In this document: positions 8,504 through 18,071 of the stretch, piece by piece
How the letters are laid out: the number at the start of each line of letters is the position of its first letter
Position numbering within the stretch: the stretch's first letter is position 1
From: a virus
Strand: one strand, 5' to 3'
Length of the DNA: 64,000 nucleotides
IMG/VR virus record: IMGVR_UViG_3300047388_000185
Location: 1 to 64,000 of that record
The notes under the pieces: model-generated
The model's input: the letters and a program-made list of their open reading frames with translations, nothing else
What the model was told of the DNA's origin: nothing
Database searches by the model: none
Position numbers and translations under genes: made by a program

Positions 8504-8878
8504 GGCCTGTGAGCCAGTAGTCGATGAGCCGCTTAGAACACCAACTTGATAAGTGGCAGTATCAGAGTAAATCTGGGCTTCCGATGATGCTTCCCCTGCA
8601 GCAGAAGACATGAGTTGAGTCTTGGTTAATCGGCTGAGATCTAACTCCCGCTGAATAGCCGCAAAGTCAGATAGGGCTTCAATACCTAACCCCACTGCAA
8701 AACTACCACCCTGCTGGGCAGAGGCACGAACGTAAGTAAGCAAGTCCTCATACTTAAGTGTACCATCCAGGGTCGAAATATCAACTTCCACGCCAGTACT
8801 GTTTAAATACTCAGCCATTCCTTTATAGAATGCAGCAACAGCTCCGGAGCCCGTTTGAACTTCTGAGATTACAGTCAT
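8501..8878 (-). CDS. Small virion-cluster protein, unknown
   Basis: The 125-residue product is helical in character (TLKYEDLLTYVRASAQQ, QRELDLSRLTKTQLMSSA), has a Gly-rich middle and no membrane anchor. The ATG at 8878 overlaps the stop of the sigma-like gene by 4 nt, so translation is coupled. It lies between a sigma-like protein and gp25 in the baseplate operon. It could be a small baseplate subunit or a partner of the sigma-like protein; no family was recognised. Confidence 0.65.
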   Translation of the reverse strand: MTVISEVQTGSGAVAAFYKGMAEYLNSTGVEVDISTLDGTLKYEDLLTYVRASAQQGGSFAVGLGIEALSDFAAIQRELDLSRLTKTQLMSSAAGEASSEAQIYSDTATYQVGVLSGSSTTGSQA

Positions 8879-9768
8879 TCGTATCCTACTTCTTCTTGGA
8901 GCTTCTTAATCTTGGCCCAGAGTTTACGCTGCTCATAGTTCAAGCGATTAATATCAAAACCTAATTTTTTAGCCAATTCAGGAGCTGGAATTGTGCCTTT
9001 AAGTTCAGCGATCATTCTCTCCTGGGGGGTCAGCCGATTCATAATCTCTTGGAAGAGCATATTCGAATCGCTGTACTCGGACATCTGAGATGCGTTCTCG
9101 GAGCCACTCTCGATCAGATCTGAGAACAGGCGACCCTTGAACTTGACCGTATAACCTTTACTCCAACCAAGATGCTTAGCCAGTTCTTCATCTGATGGAT
9201 CCCTACCAAGATCATTTTCCAGATTGGCCTTAGCCTTGGAATACTCCCGATACTGACGTTGTTGGTTTTCAGGTAATCGAGCCGCGTTTTGATGTTTATA
9301 GTTGAGTCTGCGAACTTTTGGCAGGTAATTCATAACGTGTGTGCTTAGCGCAAAACCCTTGCTCGGATCAAATGTCTTGATAGCCTTCATTGTCCAAATC
9401 TTTGCTTCAGCAGCTAGAGCAGCCTTGGGTAAAGTTCCGGACTGGCGTTGTACCTCTGAGTAGATGAGGGGAGACAGGTGCTTCATTAAAGCGGTCATGT
9501 TCGGCCCAGTCTTATTTTGAGCCCATTGATCATACAAAACTTTATCCTTGGCTCGGTAGTCTGGCTTTTCGGCCACTTCAGGGGCCGGCCCAGGAGTTTC
9601 ATCTACGGGCATTTCCGAGGCATAGTCTTCCATTCCCGCTAACTCGGGGTTAGCCAGATCAAGTTCAGGGTCTGCTACGACCCCAAAATCTCCCCCAAGA
9701 GGGCCATGTGAAGGGACATACGGATGCAGAACGGGATCTGCCTTCTTTTCAAACGGCATAGATTGCAT
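8875..9768 (-). CDS. RNA polymerase sigma-70-like factor in the tail cluster
   Basis: The 297-residue protein has an acidic N-terminal third, then sigma-like regions: a region-2-like helix set (WTMKAIKTFDPSKGFALSTHV), a region-3-like segment (LENDLGRDPSDEELAKHLGW) and a region-4-like C-terminus (LTPQERMIAEL, then PAPELAKKLGFDINRL). Sigma-like proteins among virion genes are known from some large phages. It may direct RNA polymerase to late promoters, possibly the TAAA(A/C)T(A/C) motif of this window, or be packaged in the virion. The ATG overlaps the upstream gene by 20 nt; a second ATG (MPFEKK) 9 nt inside is an alternative. Region 2.4 residues are diverged, so promoter contacts cannot be predicted. 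Confidence 0.8.
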   Translation of the reverse strand: MQSMPFEKKADPVLHPYVPSHGPLGGDFGVVADPELDLANPELAGMEDYASEMPVDETPGPAPEVAEKPDYRAKDKVLYDQWAQNKTGPNMTALMKHLSPLIYSEVQRQSGTLPKAALAAEAKIWTMKAIKTFDPSKGFALSTHVMNYLPKVRRLNYKHQNAARLPENQQRQYREYSKAKANLENDLGRDPSDEELAKHLGWSKGYTVKFKGRLFSDLIESGSENASQMSEYSDSNMLFQEIMNRLTPQERMIAELKGTIPAPELAKKLGFDINRLNYEQRKLWAKIKKLQEEVGYE

Positions 9769-9955
9769 AATTGGATACGGTCATGTTGACATAAGAGATC
9801 ATGAAAGCCTGGAGTTTTTCGCTGAACTGTTGATTGACGAAACAGTTGGGAGCTGAACTATCTTTAGCCATAACTCCAGCCTCCCTCATGTTAGTCGGAA
9901 TGGACTGAACAGCTGGGAGACCAGAATAGGCGCTGAGGACAGTAGGAGTAGTCAT
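9749..9955 (-). CDS. Small protein between hub and sigma-like genes
   Basis: The 68-residue product starts in a 4-nt ATGA overlap with the hub gene and ends inside the sigma-like gene, so it is tightly coupled. It has one cysteine and no membrane segment. Family and function are unknown; a small hub-associated structural role is possible from position. Confidence 0.6.
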   Translation of the reverse strand: MTTPTVLSAYSGLPAVQSIPTNMREAGVMAKDSSAPNCFVNQQFSEKLQAFMISYVNMTVSNYAIYAV

Positions 9956-12537
9956 GAACGGGTTCCTTGAATATAATTTGGCGTTTCCATATAATCCAGA
10001 AACATAGATGCTCCAGGCTCTAAAAAGAAGTTCGAAGCGAGAACAGGATTGAGATAGTTAGTAAAACTAGAATTGTAGAATTCAGGACTGATATCGATGA
10101 AGTTCATGGAGAACTTTGATTGAATACTTTCCTTACGCTCAATCTGTCGGGATATCAACCGCATATTACCTACTGAAGAATAATAGTCATTTGGTTCCCG
10201 TCCCGTCACTGATGGAGTATGCGCCAAATTTGGAGTTGCCATCTGGACATTACTCAGGGACGGCACTAAGATACCAGCTTGTTTGGTCAAAGGGTACGCC
10301 CGACCAGATTGGAAATAGATTAGATCATCTGGGGCAACTGCTCCCACGCCTAGAACTTGCTGATAGAATTTATCTGCCATCTTCTTGGCCTCAGGATTTC
10401 CAATCAACGTTGAAACTGTATTCGTATATGGCTTAGTATCTCCTGGACTGCCGGCTGCTACTGCAGCAGCATCGACAGTACCATTAACCATCTTTAATGC
10501 TGTTTGAATGAAGGGGTGGACGGGTGGAAGATAGTAATTAGAAAGCTCCGCATAGGATACTGCCGCAGTAATTCCAATGGATGTACTGATTGATCGAGAC
10601 GTAATAGTATGCGTAACAGACGTACACATTCCGTGGAAAGATGGATGATTTGGACTATCGTCTACGATATCCATGGGGTAGCCTGGGACAATGTACGGAT
10701 TGAAAAGTGCATCTACCGTGCCCGAACGAGCTCCTGCAAATGCACGGGAGAACTCGTAATCGATCGAATGATAGAAAATCCGTTCGTACGCCAGAACGCC
10801 TCTAACAGTTGGGTTGAAAGGATTTAGTCCTTGCTTAGATGTGTTAGCCGACTTCGCCGCTACGAAAGTACCGTTATTCTCAGTAAGGTCGGTTCCATTA
10901 CGTACATCCCATTCGGTAGCTAAGAGCATGAGATTATCATATTCAGCCGAACCCTTGACTGGAGTTTCCTCGCTACCTTGTGATCCTTGAGATTCTTTTT
11001 CACTAGCCAAAATAGCTAGCCACCAAGGCATGGAGATACGTACAGGACGAATTCCTTGACCCTGTTCGTACTTCCCTGGGATCGAATATGAATAACCCTT
11101 TGTATCATCAAGACTCAAACTACTCGAGACATTGAACGGAATAGGATTTCCAGCTGAATCAACATCAGCACCTCCGGTACCTCTCCCGACATTGGCAGAC
11201 GACCGTTTTAGAAGAGCATTATAAGCAACAGCCTCCCGAATAGACGCCGGACCCCGAAAGCTAATACCAATTCTCTCCGCGCCAGAAGAGCCTGGGAGGG
11301 CGTCATGAAAGGCTGTCATACGTGTTGGCACAGACGATTCATCTTGAGAGATATTGATCGACGAGTACATTCTGGGTAGTAGCACATTACAGCTTGGGCT
11401 GAAATAGAACGGCATCCGAGGTTTAATAATCGTCTCAACCGTTGAGCATTCAATATTACCCTTAGTAATATCATCGGCCAAAATAGAAGGATCTGCTGCT
11501 ACTTCCGCTGGGGAAGCAAGTGTGACCATATCGTACATTGTCGTATCATAAAATCCTTCTAGCAATTGGTTGAAAGTAGTTAACTCCCCGCTGAAAGATG
11601 CGATATTCTGGATTCCCTTGGCGGTAATTTCTTGTTGTACGGCCGAAGACATGCCCGTTCTAAAACAGGGGGGAACCATAACTTGAGATTCCTTATTAGT
11701 ACTACCGTGACAATATGGGACCTTCGTAGTTTGAATTTGATCTTCGAGTATAGGGTGGCCAGAAATCCTTTTGAAATAGCCGATACCTTCATCCAATAAG
11801 GGGGCCCACATATTCTGCATGGCTGCATTGGAGTATGTATCAATATAGCAACCTTTCTTAAGTTGATTCCAGAGATTAAGTACCATCCCAGGCATACCTG
11901 AGAATCTGCGGAAAACTTTGGAAAGAGTCGGATCTACCTTATCAACTGGGGCATCTTTGATACTTGAGTTGCCGGGGACAATCTGTTCACTATCTGATGC
12001 GATAGAAGTAATTCCCTCCATAGCAGTAATAACCATCTGTAGGGAATTGAATGCGGAGGGAACTACTCCGCCCCCCTGACTTGTCAATGTCGGGTCAGTT
12101 GCTGCTTCTTGGGTGTTTGTATTCCATTTGGCAAAATCTAAGACGAAGCTATCGATCAGCTTGTTCTTATGCGTACATTGGAAATTAATGAATGAGCCCC
12201 CACTTCGACTTTTAGAATATGAGCACGCAGTAATGTGACCCCAGAAGAGAAGTCTATCCCCCCCAGTGATGTCGTCCGTATAGAAGATATGTACCTTCGG
12301 CTGATACCCGCGCGTAATATCCAAGAGCCCACCGGCTGGAGGAATTTGTATAGCAGCAATTGGAAGTTGTTTATAGGCTTGAGAAATAGATACCGATTCG
12401 AATGGAACTTGAACCCCTTCGATATAGACTTTGACGTTCGGGGCAATAATATCGGTATTGTTCTTATCTGTTGCGGCCGGCTGTTCAGTTGCCTCAGAAT
12501 ATACTAGATTGGAAGAAAATGCAGAAAACGTAGCCAT
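9952..12537 (-). CDS. Baseplate hub protein, gp27/gpD-like
   Basis: The 861-residue protein starts with the fold signature of gp27/VgrG-type hub proteins: NVKVYIEGVQVPFESVSISQ, then PKVHIFYTDD, LLFWGHITACSYSKS and a beta-barrel segment. Such trimers join the tail tube to the spike. The C-terminal region (VALFNPYIVPGYPMDIVDD style followed by HGMCTSVTHTITSRSI) matches the second barrel domain of tail hub proteins. It is longer than T4 gp27 (391), with added segments near residues 140-560. GTAGGATAACGT before the ATG supplies an AGGA ribosome binding site. It lies upstream of the sigma-like and wedge genes. Confidence 0.8.
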   Translation of the reverse strand: MATFSAFSSNLVYSEATEQPAATDKNNTDIIAPNVKVYIEGVQVPFESVSISQAYKQLPIAAIQIPPAGGLLDITRGYQPKVHIFYTDDITGGDRLLFWGHITACSYSKSRSGGSFINFQCTHKNKLIDSFVLDFAKWNTNTQEAATDPTLTSQGGGVVPSAFNSLQMVITAMEGITSIASDSEQIVPGNSSIKDAPVDKVDPTLSKVFRRFSGMPGMVLNLWNQLKKGCYIDTYSNAAMQNMWAPLLDEGIGYFKRISGHPILEDQIQTTKVPYCHGSTNKESQVMVPPCFRTGMSSAVQQEITAKGIQNIASFSGELTTFNQLLEGFYDTTMYDMVTLASPAEVAADPSILADDITKGNIECSTVETIIKPRMPFYFSPSCNVLLPRMYSSINISQDESSVPTRMTAFHDALPGSSGAERIGISFRGPASIREAVAYNALLKRSSANVGRGTGGADVDSAGNPIPFNVSSSLSLDDTKGYSYSIPGKYEQGQGIRPVRISMPWWLAILASEKESQGSQGSEETPVKGSAEYDNLMLLATEWDVRNGTDLTENNGTFVAAKSANTSKQGLNPFNPTVRGVLAYERIFYHSIDYEFSRAFAGARSGTVDALFNPYIVPGYPMDIVDDSPNHPSFHGMCTSVTHTITSRSISTSIGITAAVSYAELSNYYLPPVHPFIQTALKMVNGTVDAAAVAAGSPGDTKPYTNTVSTLIGNPEAKKMADKFYQQVLGVGAVAPDDLIYFQSGRAYPLTKQAGILVPSLSNVQMATPNLAHTPSVTGREPNDYYSSVGNMRLISRQIERKESIQSKFSMNFIDISPEFYNSSFTNYLNPVLASNFFLEPGASMFLDYMETPNYIQGTRS

Positions 12538-12540
12538 ACG

Positions 12541-13419
12541 TTATCCTACCATGTAAAGAGCATTTAGTAAAGAGATGAAGATGGCCTTCTCAAGGGTCCC
12601 TTCTACTTTTGACAGCCAGGTAGCAACCGAGGGTGGAGTTAGGGGTGAACCTAGTAGACGCGCTTCGAGAAGATCAACTTCTCCAGTCGGAAGTAAGGCT
12701 TCATGTAGATCTTGACGAATAGGAAGATATTGAACGGGGAGTTTAGACATTCCAAGCAATGAACCAGAATACGTGGCTGCCAACCAGTGCACAAAGGGCA
12801 CGTATGTACGAACCCCATATCTCACAGTAATCGTCGATACAGCCGATCCTGCTCCAGCTCCGGTATCTGCCGGTGGAGCAACAAGGAAAGTCACGGTAGA
12901 GCCTGATATCGTATAACTTGAGGGGGCCATAAGTCCCGCTGAAGAATAGATATAAATGATATCGTACTGAGTAGCATCATACGAGATTGGCCAAACCGTT
13001 TGCCCCGTCAAAGCTTCGAAGGTCTCGGTTTGAATAATAAATTCTGGTGTAACTTTATTAATACTGCCAAGGCTGACTGTATCATATTGACGAGTCGCTT
13101 CCCAGCATTTCTTGCAAATTCCATTTGGGGAAATACAGCTACTCATTGAGCGAACAAAAAGGGAAGTTAGGCCTGAAGTTGATGCCGCGTTTAGCCGAGC
13201 TCGATTGATAATCAATCCCGTGGCCAATTCGACTCTACCGATCAATCCAAGAGAGATGAGTTGCTTCTCTCCGAGTTTTGTTCCGCAGTCCGAGACATTC
13301 GGATCTATGGTCACGAGCGGCTGAAGTAGGCGGGTCACGGAATTGTAGACGATCGTCTGCCCCGTCGGGATAAGATCCAACGCTTCTTCAAACAAGATGG
13401 TACTGGTTATACTTCTCAT
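12541..13419 (-). CDS. Tail/baseplate protein with a cysteine cluster
   Basis: The 292-residue product has four clustered cysteines in SSCISPNGICKKCWE and CGTKLGE upstream, which could form a zinc site. The second half is beta-rich (SAVSTITVRYGVRTYVPF). It overlaps the next upstream gene by 4 nt (ATGA) and is 3 nt from the hub gene, so it is part of the hub operon. The family is not recognised. A baseplate-hub accessory role is inferred from position only. Confidence 0.65.
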   Translation of the reverse strand: MRSITSTILFEEALDLIPTGQTIVYNSVTRLLQPLVTIDPNVSDCGTKLGEKQLISLGLIGRVELATGLIINRARLNAASTSGLTSLFVRSMSSCISPNGICKKCWEATRQYDTVSLGSINKVTPEFIIQTETFEALTGQTVWPISYDATQYDIIYIYSSAGLMAPSSYTISGSTVTFLVAPPADTGAGAGSAVSTITVRYGVRTYVPFVHWLAATYSGSLLGMSKLPVQYLPIRQDLHEALLPTGEVDLLEARLLGSPLTPPSVATWLSKVEGTLEKAIFISLLNALYMVG

Positions 13420-14951
13420 AGCTTAGGATTCGCAGAGCTATATGCAGGAATACCGCCTAGCAGGGCTACTTTAGAAGGGGAAGGAGGACTACCAATCGGT
13501 AGTGTGGGTCTAGTAAAACTGAGTTTCGAGAATGTAGCCAAAAATGGCGTATTGATAGTAAGAGCAGAATTCGTAAACATAGCCTGAATACTTTGGGAAA
13601 CAGTAAGGGGAGCGGTGGCAATAGCTCCAGATGCTTTTCCCAGAGTTGAAATAGCAGTTTGAAAGTCCGTACTCAATCCGGACAGTGTCCCACTTACATA
13701 TCTTCCCAGCCCAGAAATCGAGGTATTAACTAGATTGACCAGAGAGATAGCTTGCTTGCTAATATTCGTGATATCACGAAGAATATTGCGAACCGGATTA
13801 ATCACTGATGCAACTAGACCTGTAGCTGTCCCAAATGTATTCTTAACCAATTTAGTCAATGACGACATAACACCGTATACAGGACTTGTCAAGTCCAGAC
13901 GAACGCCAGCCAGTGAACTCTCAACTGTCTGGAACAGCGAAGAGGTAGTGACCGCAGCCGTGAAGTTTTGCTGTGCAGTTGTCCAGCTATCGATCGTAGC
14001 TGTCGTACCAGTTAGAGCAGAATTCGAATTTTGTAGGAAAGTGCCATAAGCCCCTCCAGTCGTTGTTCCGAGACTAGCCAAGGCAGTGGCCTTGTCAGAT
14101 AAAGAAGATAGAGGATTTGCCAGGACTTGTTCCAGTGTTGAAACTTGACCCTTCAGGGAATTAATCTGAGATTGTCCAGTGAAAGCTGCGACATGACTGA
14201 AATCTACTCCGTTGAGAAGATTGGTCGTCGGCATCTTGAGGCCAGTAGCTGTAGTAGGCTCGATTACCTTGGCTATGAACTGGAACGAGAACGGCATATC
14301 CACGTCCCGATTTGAATCTTGACTGTAATTAAAACCCGAGATAGTTCCAGTGATTGCCATGTTTGGCAATACAATCTTCAGAAGTTCGTAGTTCTTGGCG
14401 AGCTGAGTTCCACGTAAAAACTCAGAATACATCTTGAGCCATTGTGCGAACCAGTCGTTATCGGGACTATCAATCAAGACACCGGAGATATTGAAGATAA
14501 CCGGATCACGGCCGAAGTAGTAGACAACTTCGTTGTCACCGAAGACTTGAGTGACTTGAGTCTTCTCAGTCATCGAGCAACTAACAGCAGTGATCAGAAA
14601 CTTATCATAGCCAAACGTATTCGTTCCCAAAGGATCGGACATATCGGTTACGTCTCCTGATTGACCGACCAAGTCTTTATATGCATTGGTTCTAGTCGTA
14701 GTTCCATCAGCATAGGACTTATATTGCGTTTGACTTGTAATCAACTTGATATACGCCCAAGATCCTCGATTTCCACCAAGTTGACCGAGGCCGGGACGAG
14801 TAGGGTCAGTCTCTTTAGCCGCGTACCGAGCCCGATTAGTCAACAGCCTTTCACTCTGCGTTATAGAACCGTCCGAGTTCAGAAGGTTATTTGACGAAGT
14901 GGAAGTGGGAATGTTTGGGAAATAACCCAGAACGGTATCTTGTGCGGACAT
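13416..14951 (-). CDS. Tail/baseplate structural protein, large
   Basis: The 511-residue protein has a conserved-looking N-terminal half (DKFLITAVSCSMTEKTQVTQ, then FGRDPVIFNISGVLIDSPDN and LRGTQLAKNYELLKIVLPNM) that resembles a baseplate domain found next to hub genes in large myophages, and a C-terminal half of Ser/Thr/Ala-rich helical stretches ending in Pro-rich sequence (FTRPTLPIGSPPSPSK). I cannot assign a standard name. TAAACTA lies 5 nt before the ATG, marking a possible transcription start for the hub operon. Confidence 0.65.
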   Translation of the reverse strand: MSAQDTVLGYFPNIPTSTSSNNLLNSDGSITQSERLLTNRARYAAKETDPTRPGLGQLGGNRGSWAYIKLITSQTQYKSYADGTTTRTNAYKDLVGQSGDVTDMSDPLGTNTFGYDKFLITAVSCSMTEKTQVTQVFGDNEVVYYFGRDPVIFNISGVLIDSPDNDWFAQWLKMYSEFLRGTQLAKNYELLKIVLPNMAITGTISGFNYSQDSNRDVDMPFSFQFIAKVIEPTTATGLKMPTTNLLNGVDFSHVAAFTGQSQINSLKGQVSTLEQVLANPLSSLSDKATALASLGTTTGGAYGTFLQNSNSALTGTTATIDSWTTAQQNFTAAVTTSSLFQTVESSLAGVRLDLTSPVYGVMSSLTKLVKNTFGTATGLVASVINPVRNILRDITNISKQAISLVNLVNTSISGLGRYVSGTLSGLSTDFQTAISTLGKASGAIATAPLTVSQSIQAMFTNSALTINTPFLATFSKLSFTRPTLPIGSPPSPSKVALLGGIPAYSSANPKL

Positions 14952-14956
14952 GGGCC

Positions 14957-14963
14957 TAGTTTA
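14957..14963 (-). promoter_or_regulatory. Late-type motif TAAACTA, 5 nt before the ATG at 14951
   Basis: The motif includes the stop codon of the small upstream gene; no Shine-Dalgarno is present. Confidence 0.5.
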
Positions 14964-15194
14964 GGAGTTTCCAGGAAGTTGGAAGTCAACGATTTCAATA
15001 GTAGCATTTGCGACCAATGCTTCCTGCTGTCCTGCCAACCCGCCTACTTGGAATGGGATAAAATCGTATCCAGAAGTTCGGGCCCGAAGATTGTTTGTAA
15101 TTGCCCCCATACGTTCACAGTAGAGATTGAGGGTGGTCAAAGGAATTATTCGAGCATTAACGTACTGAGATTGTGCAGATGATATTACGGCCAT
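14961..15194 (-). CDS. Small tail protein, unknown
   Basis: The 77-residue product has no membrane segment. It abuts the tape-measure candidate, whose stop codon immediately precedes its ATG at 15194. The composition is mixed with a short beta-like C-terminus (EALVANATIEIVDFQLPGNS). Position between tape-measure candidate and baseplate genes suggests a tail-tip or tube-attachment component. No family was recognised. Confidence 0.65.
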   Translation of the reverse strand: MAVISSAQSQYVNARIIPLTTLNLYCERMGAITNNLRARTSGYDFIPFQVGGLAGQQEALVANATIEIVDFQLPGNS

Positions 15195-17840
15195 TTAGCC
15201 TCCTGGAGTTTGCATTTTAGCCCTACCTCTGGACATGAGCCAATCAGTTAGGGATGAGGATTTACCGTCATCTCCAGCAACTGATTTAACCCCGGGCATT
15301 GCAGCAACCGCCGTAGCAAACTTATCTACGGAGTCGTCAAATTTCTTCATGGATCCGATCACGGAAGTCCAATTAGTATCAGACTTCGACGCATCCAGGG
15401 TTGATTGATGAGCCTCATCCGTAGCCCGAGTTGTCGAAATCATTTTAGCGATATCTGAGACCGGACTGTTAAAGTCAAAGTTAACGCGTTGACCGTCTAA
15501 TTTCTTGGTACGATCATTATAGCCGTAACGTGAGGAATATGCTGCATCATATTTAACTGCTGCTGCACGCTGACTTGGAGAATACTTGGCCAGTTGTGCT
15601 GAAAGTTCAGGGCGATTCTTTAACAACGAATCCATATCCGTCCCCAGACTCAGACCATTCTTATCCGCTTCCATGACTACGTCACGGGCCTGGCCAGCAA
15701 TGCGTAAGCTTCCATCCATATCAACAGAATACGGTAGGGAGAATGGAACATCCTTGTTAGTAGTAGCCTTACCATCAGCGTACGTAACTTTGCTATCATT
15801 CAGATCAGATGAGAACTCGCCATATAAACCTGGACCGTTCTCCATCGACGAAACAACACTGTCTAATCCTGCGTCTCGGGCAAACTGAGCCACAGACTTA
15901 CTGTCGGCTTGTCCTCCGAGAATCTTGCGGGCCTGATCTCCGAGAGCTCCAGGCCGACCGGCTTCCAGATTAAGGGAATCGTATAGACTATCCCGATCCG
16001 AGTTTCCACTGACCATCCGGCCTAGCAGCCCCGCTAAACCACCTGCAACTGAACCCCCACCCTTGTGAATGCGTTTGCCGCCACTAAAGTCATTGGATTT
16101 ACCCGGTGCAGTCGATCCATACATCGCTTCTTGATATGCACCTGCGGCCCAATCCGAGACTCGAGCAGCAGCGTTGGCAACGGGGTATGCCAGATTATTA
16201 GCGATACTGCTTTGGACAGCATGGACTCCATGACGAGCTGACGTTACAGCTCGGCCAAATGTTCCGTCATACATACCATTCTGAGTGATAGTTTGCATTA
16301 GCTGCTCTCGCCCTTGAGCATCGATGCCAGATAGACGTTGTTTTAGGGTCTCTGGATCTGTGTCAGTCGCACGTTGCGAAGCGTAGGCCCGTACTTGGTC
16401 ATCCGACATTCCCATCGATTGGAATGCCATGGCTTTTTGTTCTGGAGTAAATAGTCCTCCGGGACCAGCCGGACGAACCCCGTGCGAGTGAAGAAGAACC
16501 GAAGCTTGATCGTCAGCGGCACGGCCACCAATTTCTCGACTTTGTTTGCTTAGCATAGCTGGTCCATACAGGAGCATGCCGCCAGCGGCTTGAAGGGGAT
16601 TGCGGGAACCCAACGCACCGAAACCTTGAGCTACTCCGGTCATTGACCCGTTAGGTCCCGCTCCTCCGAAATTCTGATTGTACAAACTCGCCATGTTGTA
16701 CGAACTATGGCCGGCAGCAAGCTGACCCCCTAACGCCGAGTTTGTAGCCCCCTGCAGGCCCCCCATTCGAGCCAGGACCTCGGGGGATAGCGACCCGGCT
16801 CTGAAAGCCGCGCTAAAGCCCGCATATGCGTTCCCAGCGGCCATCTGTCCCAGGTATGGAGTCATCCCGTTGGCCTGGTACATGTACTGGCCTTGCTGAG
16901 AAGCGGCCATCAGTTGTTGAACCGAGACTCCAGCCGCACTGGCTTGCATACCCATTTGTTGGAATGCTCGGGCCGCTGTAGAATGAATTCCTCCAGAGAT
17001 AGAGGCGCCGCCCGCACGAAGCTGAGAGAGTTGCTCAATTGCAGATTGGATATTCGGATCCTTAGAGATAGATACCAATAACTTGACTTGAGCTGCAATG
17101 TCTTTGAACCTAGTTTGAATCTGCCCAGCACCGACATCATCAAATAATCCGGCCCGCATCCCCATACCGGCGATGCTATGCATCTGACTGGTACCAAATG
17201 TCATATCTCGAATACCAGCTCGGTCGATACCTTGAGCCATACCGGAGGCAGAATAGTTGCTCAAGCCTCGACCGGAAATAGGATTCCCAGCAGTTCCCCC
17301 GAACGCAATGCCGGAGAAGTTACGAGCGATATCCTCTGTTTGTTGACGGGTCCGAATGTAGGGTTGAAAGATAGCAGCATCAACAGCATGAGCGGCAGCC
17401 GTACCAATAGCGAACGGAAGGCCGAATGAGCCAATCGTCCCAAGGACTCCCCCTGCACCTCGAGCAATTAATCCTGAACCAAACATGCCCTGCGCAAGAC
17501 CTTGACCCATACTACGGCCAGCACCGGCAAACATAGCGGATGATGCACCGAACACGGCTGCTGGCATGGCAATTCTCTGACCAACCCAGGCAGCTGCATC
17601 AAATGGTTTGGTGCCCAAAGACTGGAATGCCGTAGAATTATTATCGACTGGATTTCCCCAATAGGGATCCTTGGAAAATGGACTGATTAACTGATGCGCT
17701 GCACCCATCCATGTGGGTTTACCTTGAGGTCCATACGGACTTGATCCCTGGTATCCTGATTGAACAGATCCCCAGCCGGGAAACATAGAGGCATCAGAGC
17801 CTTGATTGGGACCGCCACCTTGGACGCCATAGGGATTCAT
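15195..17840 (-). CDS. Tape-measure protein candidate
   Basis: The 881-residue protein has a Gly/Pro/Gln-rich start, then a hydrophobic Gly/Ala stretch at about residues 95-155 (VFGASSAMFAGAGRSMG, GVLGTIGSFGLPFAIGTAAA), a long helical Gln/Ala/Met-rich middle (TRFKDIAAQVKLLVSISKD) and a helical charged end. This mixture of hydrophobic segments and long helix is the usual picture for tail tape-measure proteins, which set tail length and pass into the host membrane. It lies between tail genes and the hub cluster. If it is a tape measure, its length predicts a tail of about 130 nm using the usual 1.5 A per residue. A different internal virion protein remains possible. TAAACTA lies 5 nt before the ATG. 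Confidence 0.65.
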   Translation of the reverse strand: MNPYGVQGGGPNQGSDASMFPGWGSVQSGYQGSSPYGPQGKPTWMGAAHQLISPFSKDPYWGNPVDNNSTAFQSLGTKPFDAAAWVGQRIAMPAAVFGASSAMFAGAGRSMGQGLAQGMFGSGLIARGAGGVLGTIGSFGLPFAIGTAAAHAVDAAIFQPYIRTRQQTEDIARNFSGIAFGGTAGNPISGRGLSNYSASGMAQGIDRAGIRDMTFGTSQMHSIAGMGMRAGLFDDVGAGQIQTRFKDIAAQVKLLVSISKDPNIQSAIEQLSQLRAGGASISGGIHSTAARAFQQMGMQASAAGVSVQQLMAASQQGQYMYQANGMTPYLGQMAAGNAYAGFSAAFRAGSLSPEVLARMGGLQGATNSALGGQLAAGHSSYNMASLYNQNFGGAGPNGSMTGVAQGFGALGSRNPLQAAGGMLLYGPAMLSKQSREIGGRAADDQASVLLHSHGVRPAGPGGLFTPEQKAMAFQSMGMSDDQVRAYASQRATDTDPETLKQRLSGIDAQGREQLMQTITQNGMYDGTFGRAVTSARHGVHAVQSSIANNLAYPVANAAARVSDWAAGAYQEAMYGSTAPGKSNDFSGGKRIHKGGGSVAGGLAGLLGRMVSGNSDRDSLYDSLNLEAGRPGALGDQARKILGGQADSKSVAQFARDAGLDSVVSSMENGPGLYGEFSSDLNDSKVTYADGKATTNKDVPFSLPYSVDMDGSLRIAGQARDVVMEADKNGLSLGTDMDSLLKNRPELSAQLAKYSPSQRAAAVKYDAAYSSRYGYNDRTKKLDGQRVNFDFNSPVSDIAKMISTTRATDEAHQSTLDASKSDTNWTSVIGSMKKFDDSVDKFATAVAAMPGVKSVAGDDGKSSSLTDWLMSRGRAKMQTPGG

Positions 17841-17845
17841 GGCCG

Positions 17846-17852
17846 TAGTTTA
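17846..17852 (-). promoter_or_regulatory. Late-type motif TAAACTA, 5 nt before the ATG at 17840
   Basis: The motif contains the TAA stop of the upstream small gene, and no ribosome binding site separates it from the start codon. Confidence 0.5.
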
Positions 17853-18071
17853 GGGCTTTAGATTACGGTTGCGGTCGAAGTTATATGCGTTCTTACAATG
17901 ATCTTCGTTGGCGAAGAGCCAGTTGATAAAGCCCTGAGTCCATTTATAACCTGTCCCGTCTCTGTTCTTGCGGTACGCAACAGAGGATAGTGTTTCATCA
18001 GGATCTCCATTGATAATTGCGTTTATCATTCGGTCAAAAGCAATGAGAATATTTAAGAGATAGCGGCCCAT
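17850..18071 (-). CDS. Small conserved phage-type protein (MGRYLLNILIAFD start)
   Basis: The 73-residue product begins with a hydrophobic helix (YLLNILIAFDRMINAI) followed by NGDPDETLSSVAYRK and an aromatic region (WTQGFINWLFANEDHC). I recognise this pattern as a small uncharacterised protein common in phages and prophages, but I know no function. It overlaps the DUF4376-type gene by 19 nt and precedes the tape-measure candidate. The hydrophobic start is short for a true membrane anchor. Confidence 0.7.
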   Translation of the reverse strand: MGRYLLNILIAFDRMINAIINGDPDETLSSVAYRKNRDGTGYKWTQGFINWLFANEDHCKNAYNFDRNRNLKP

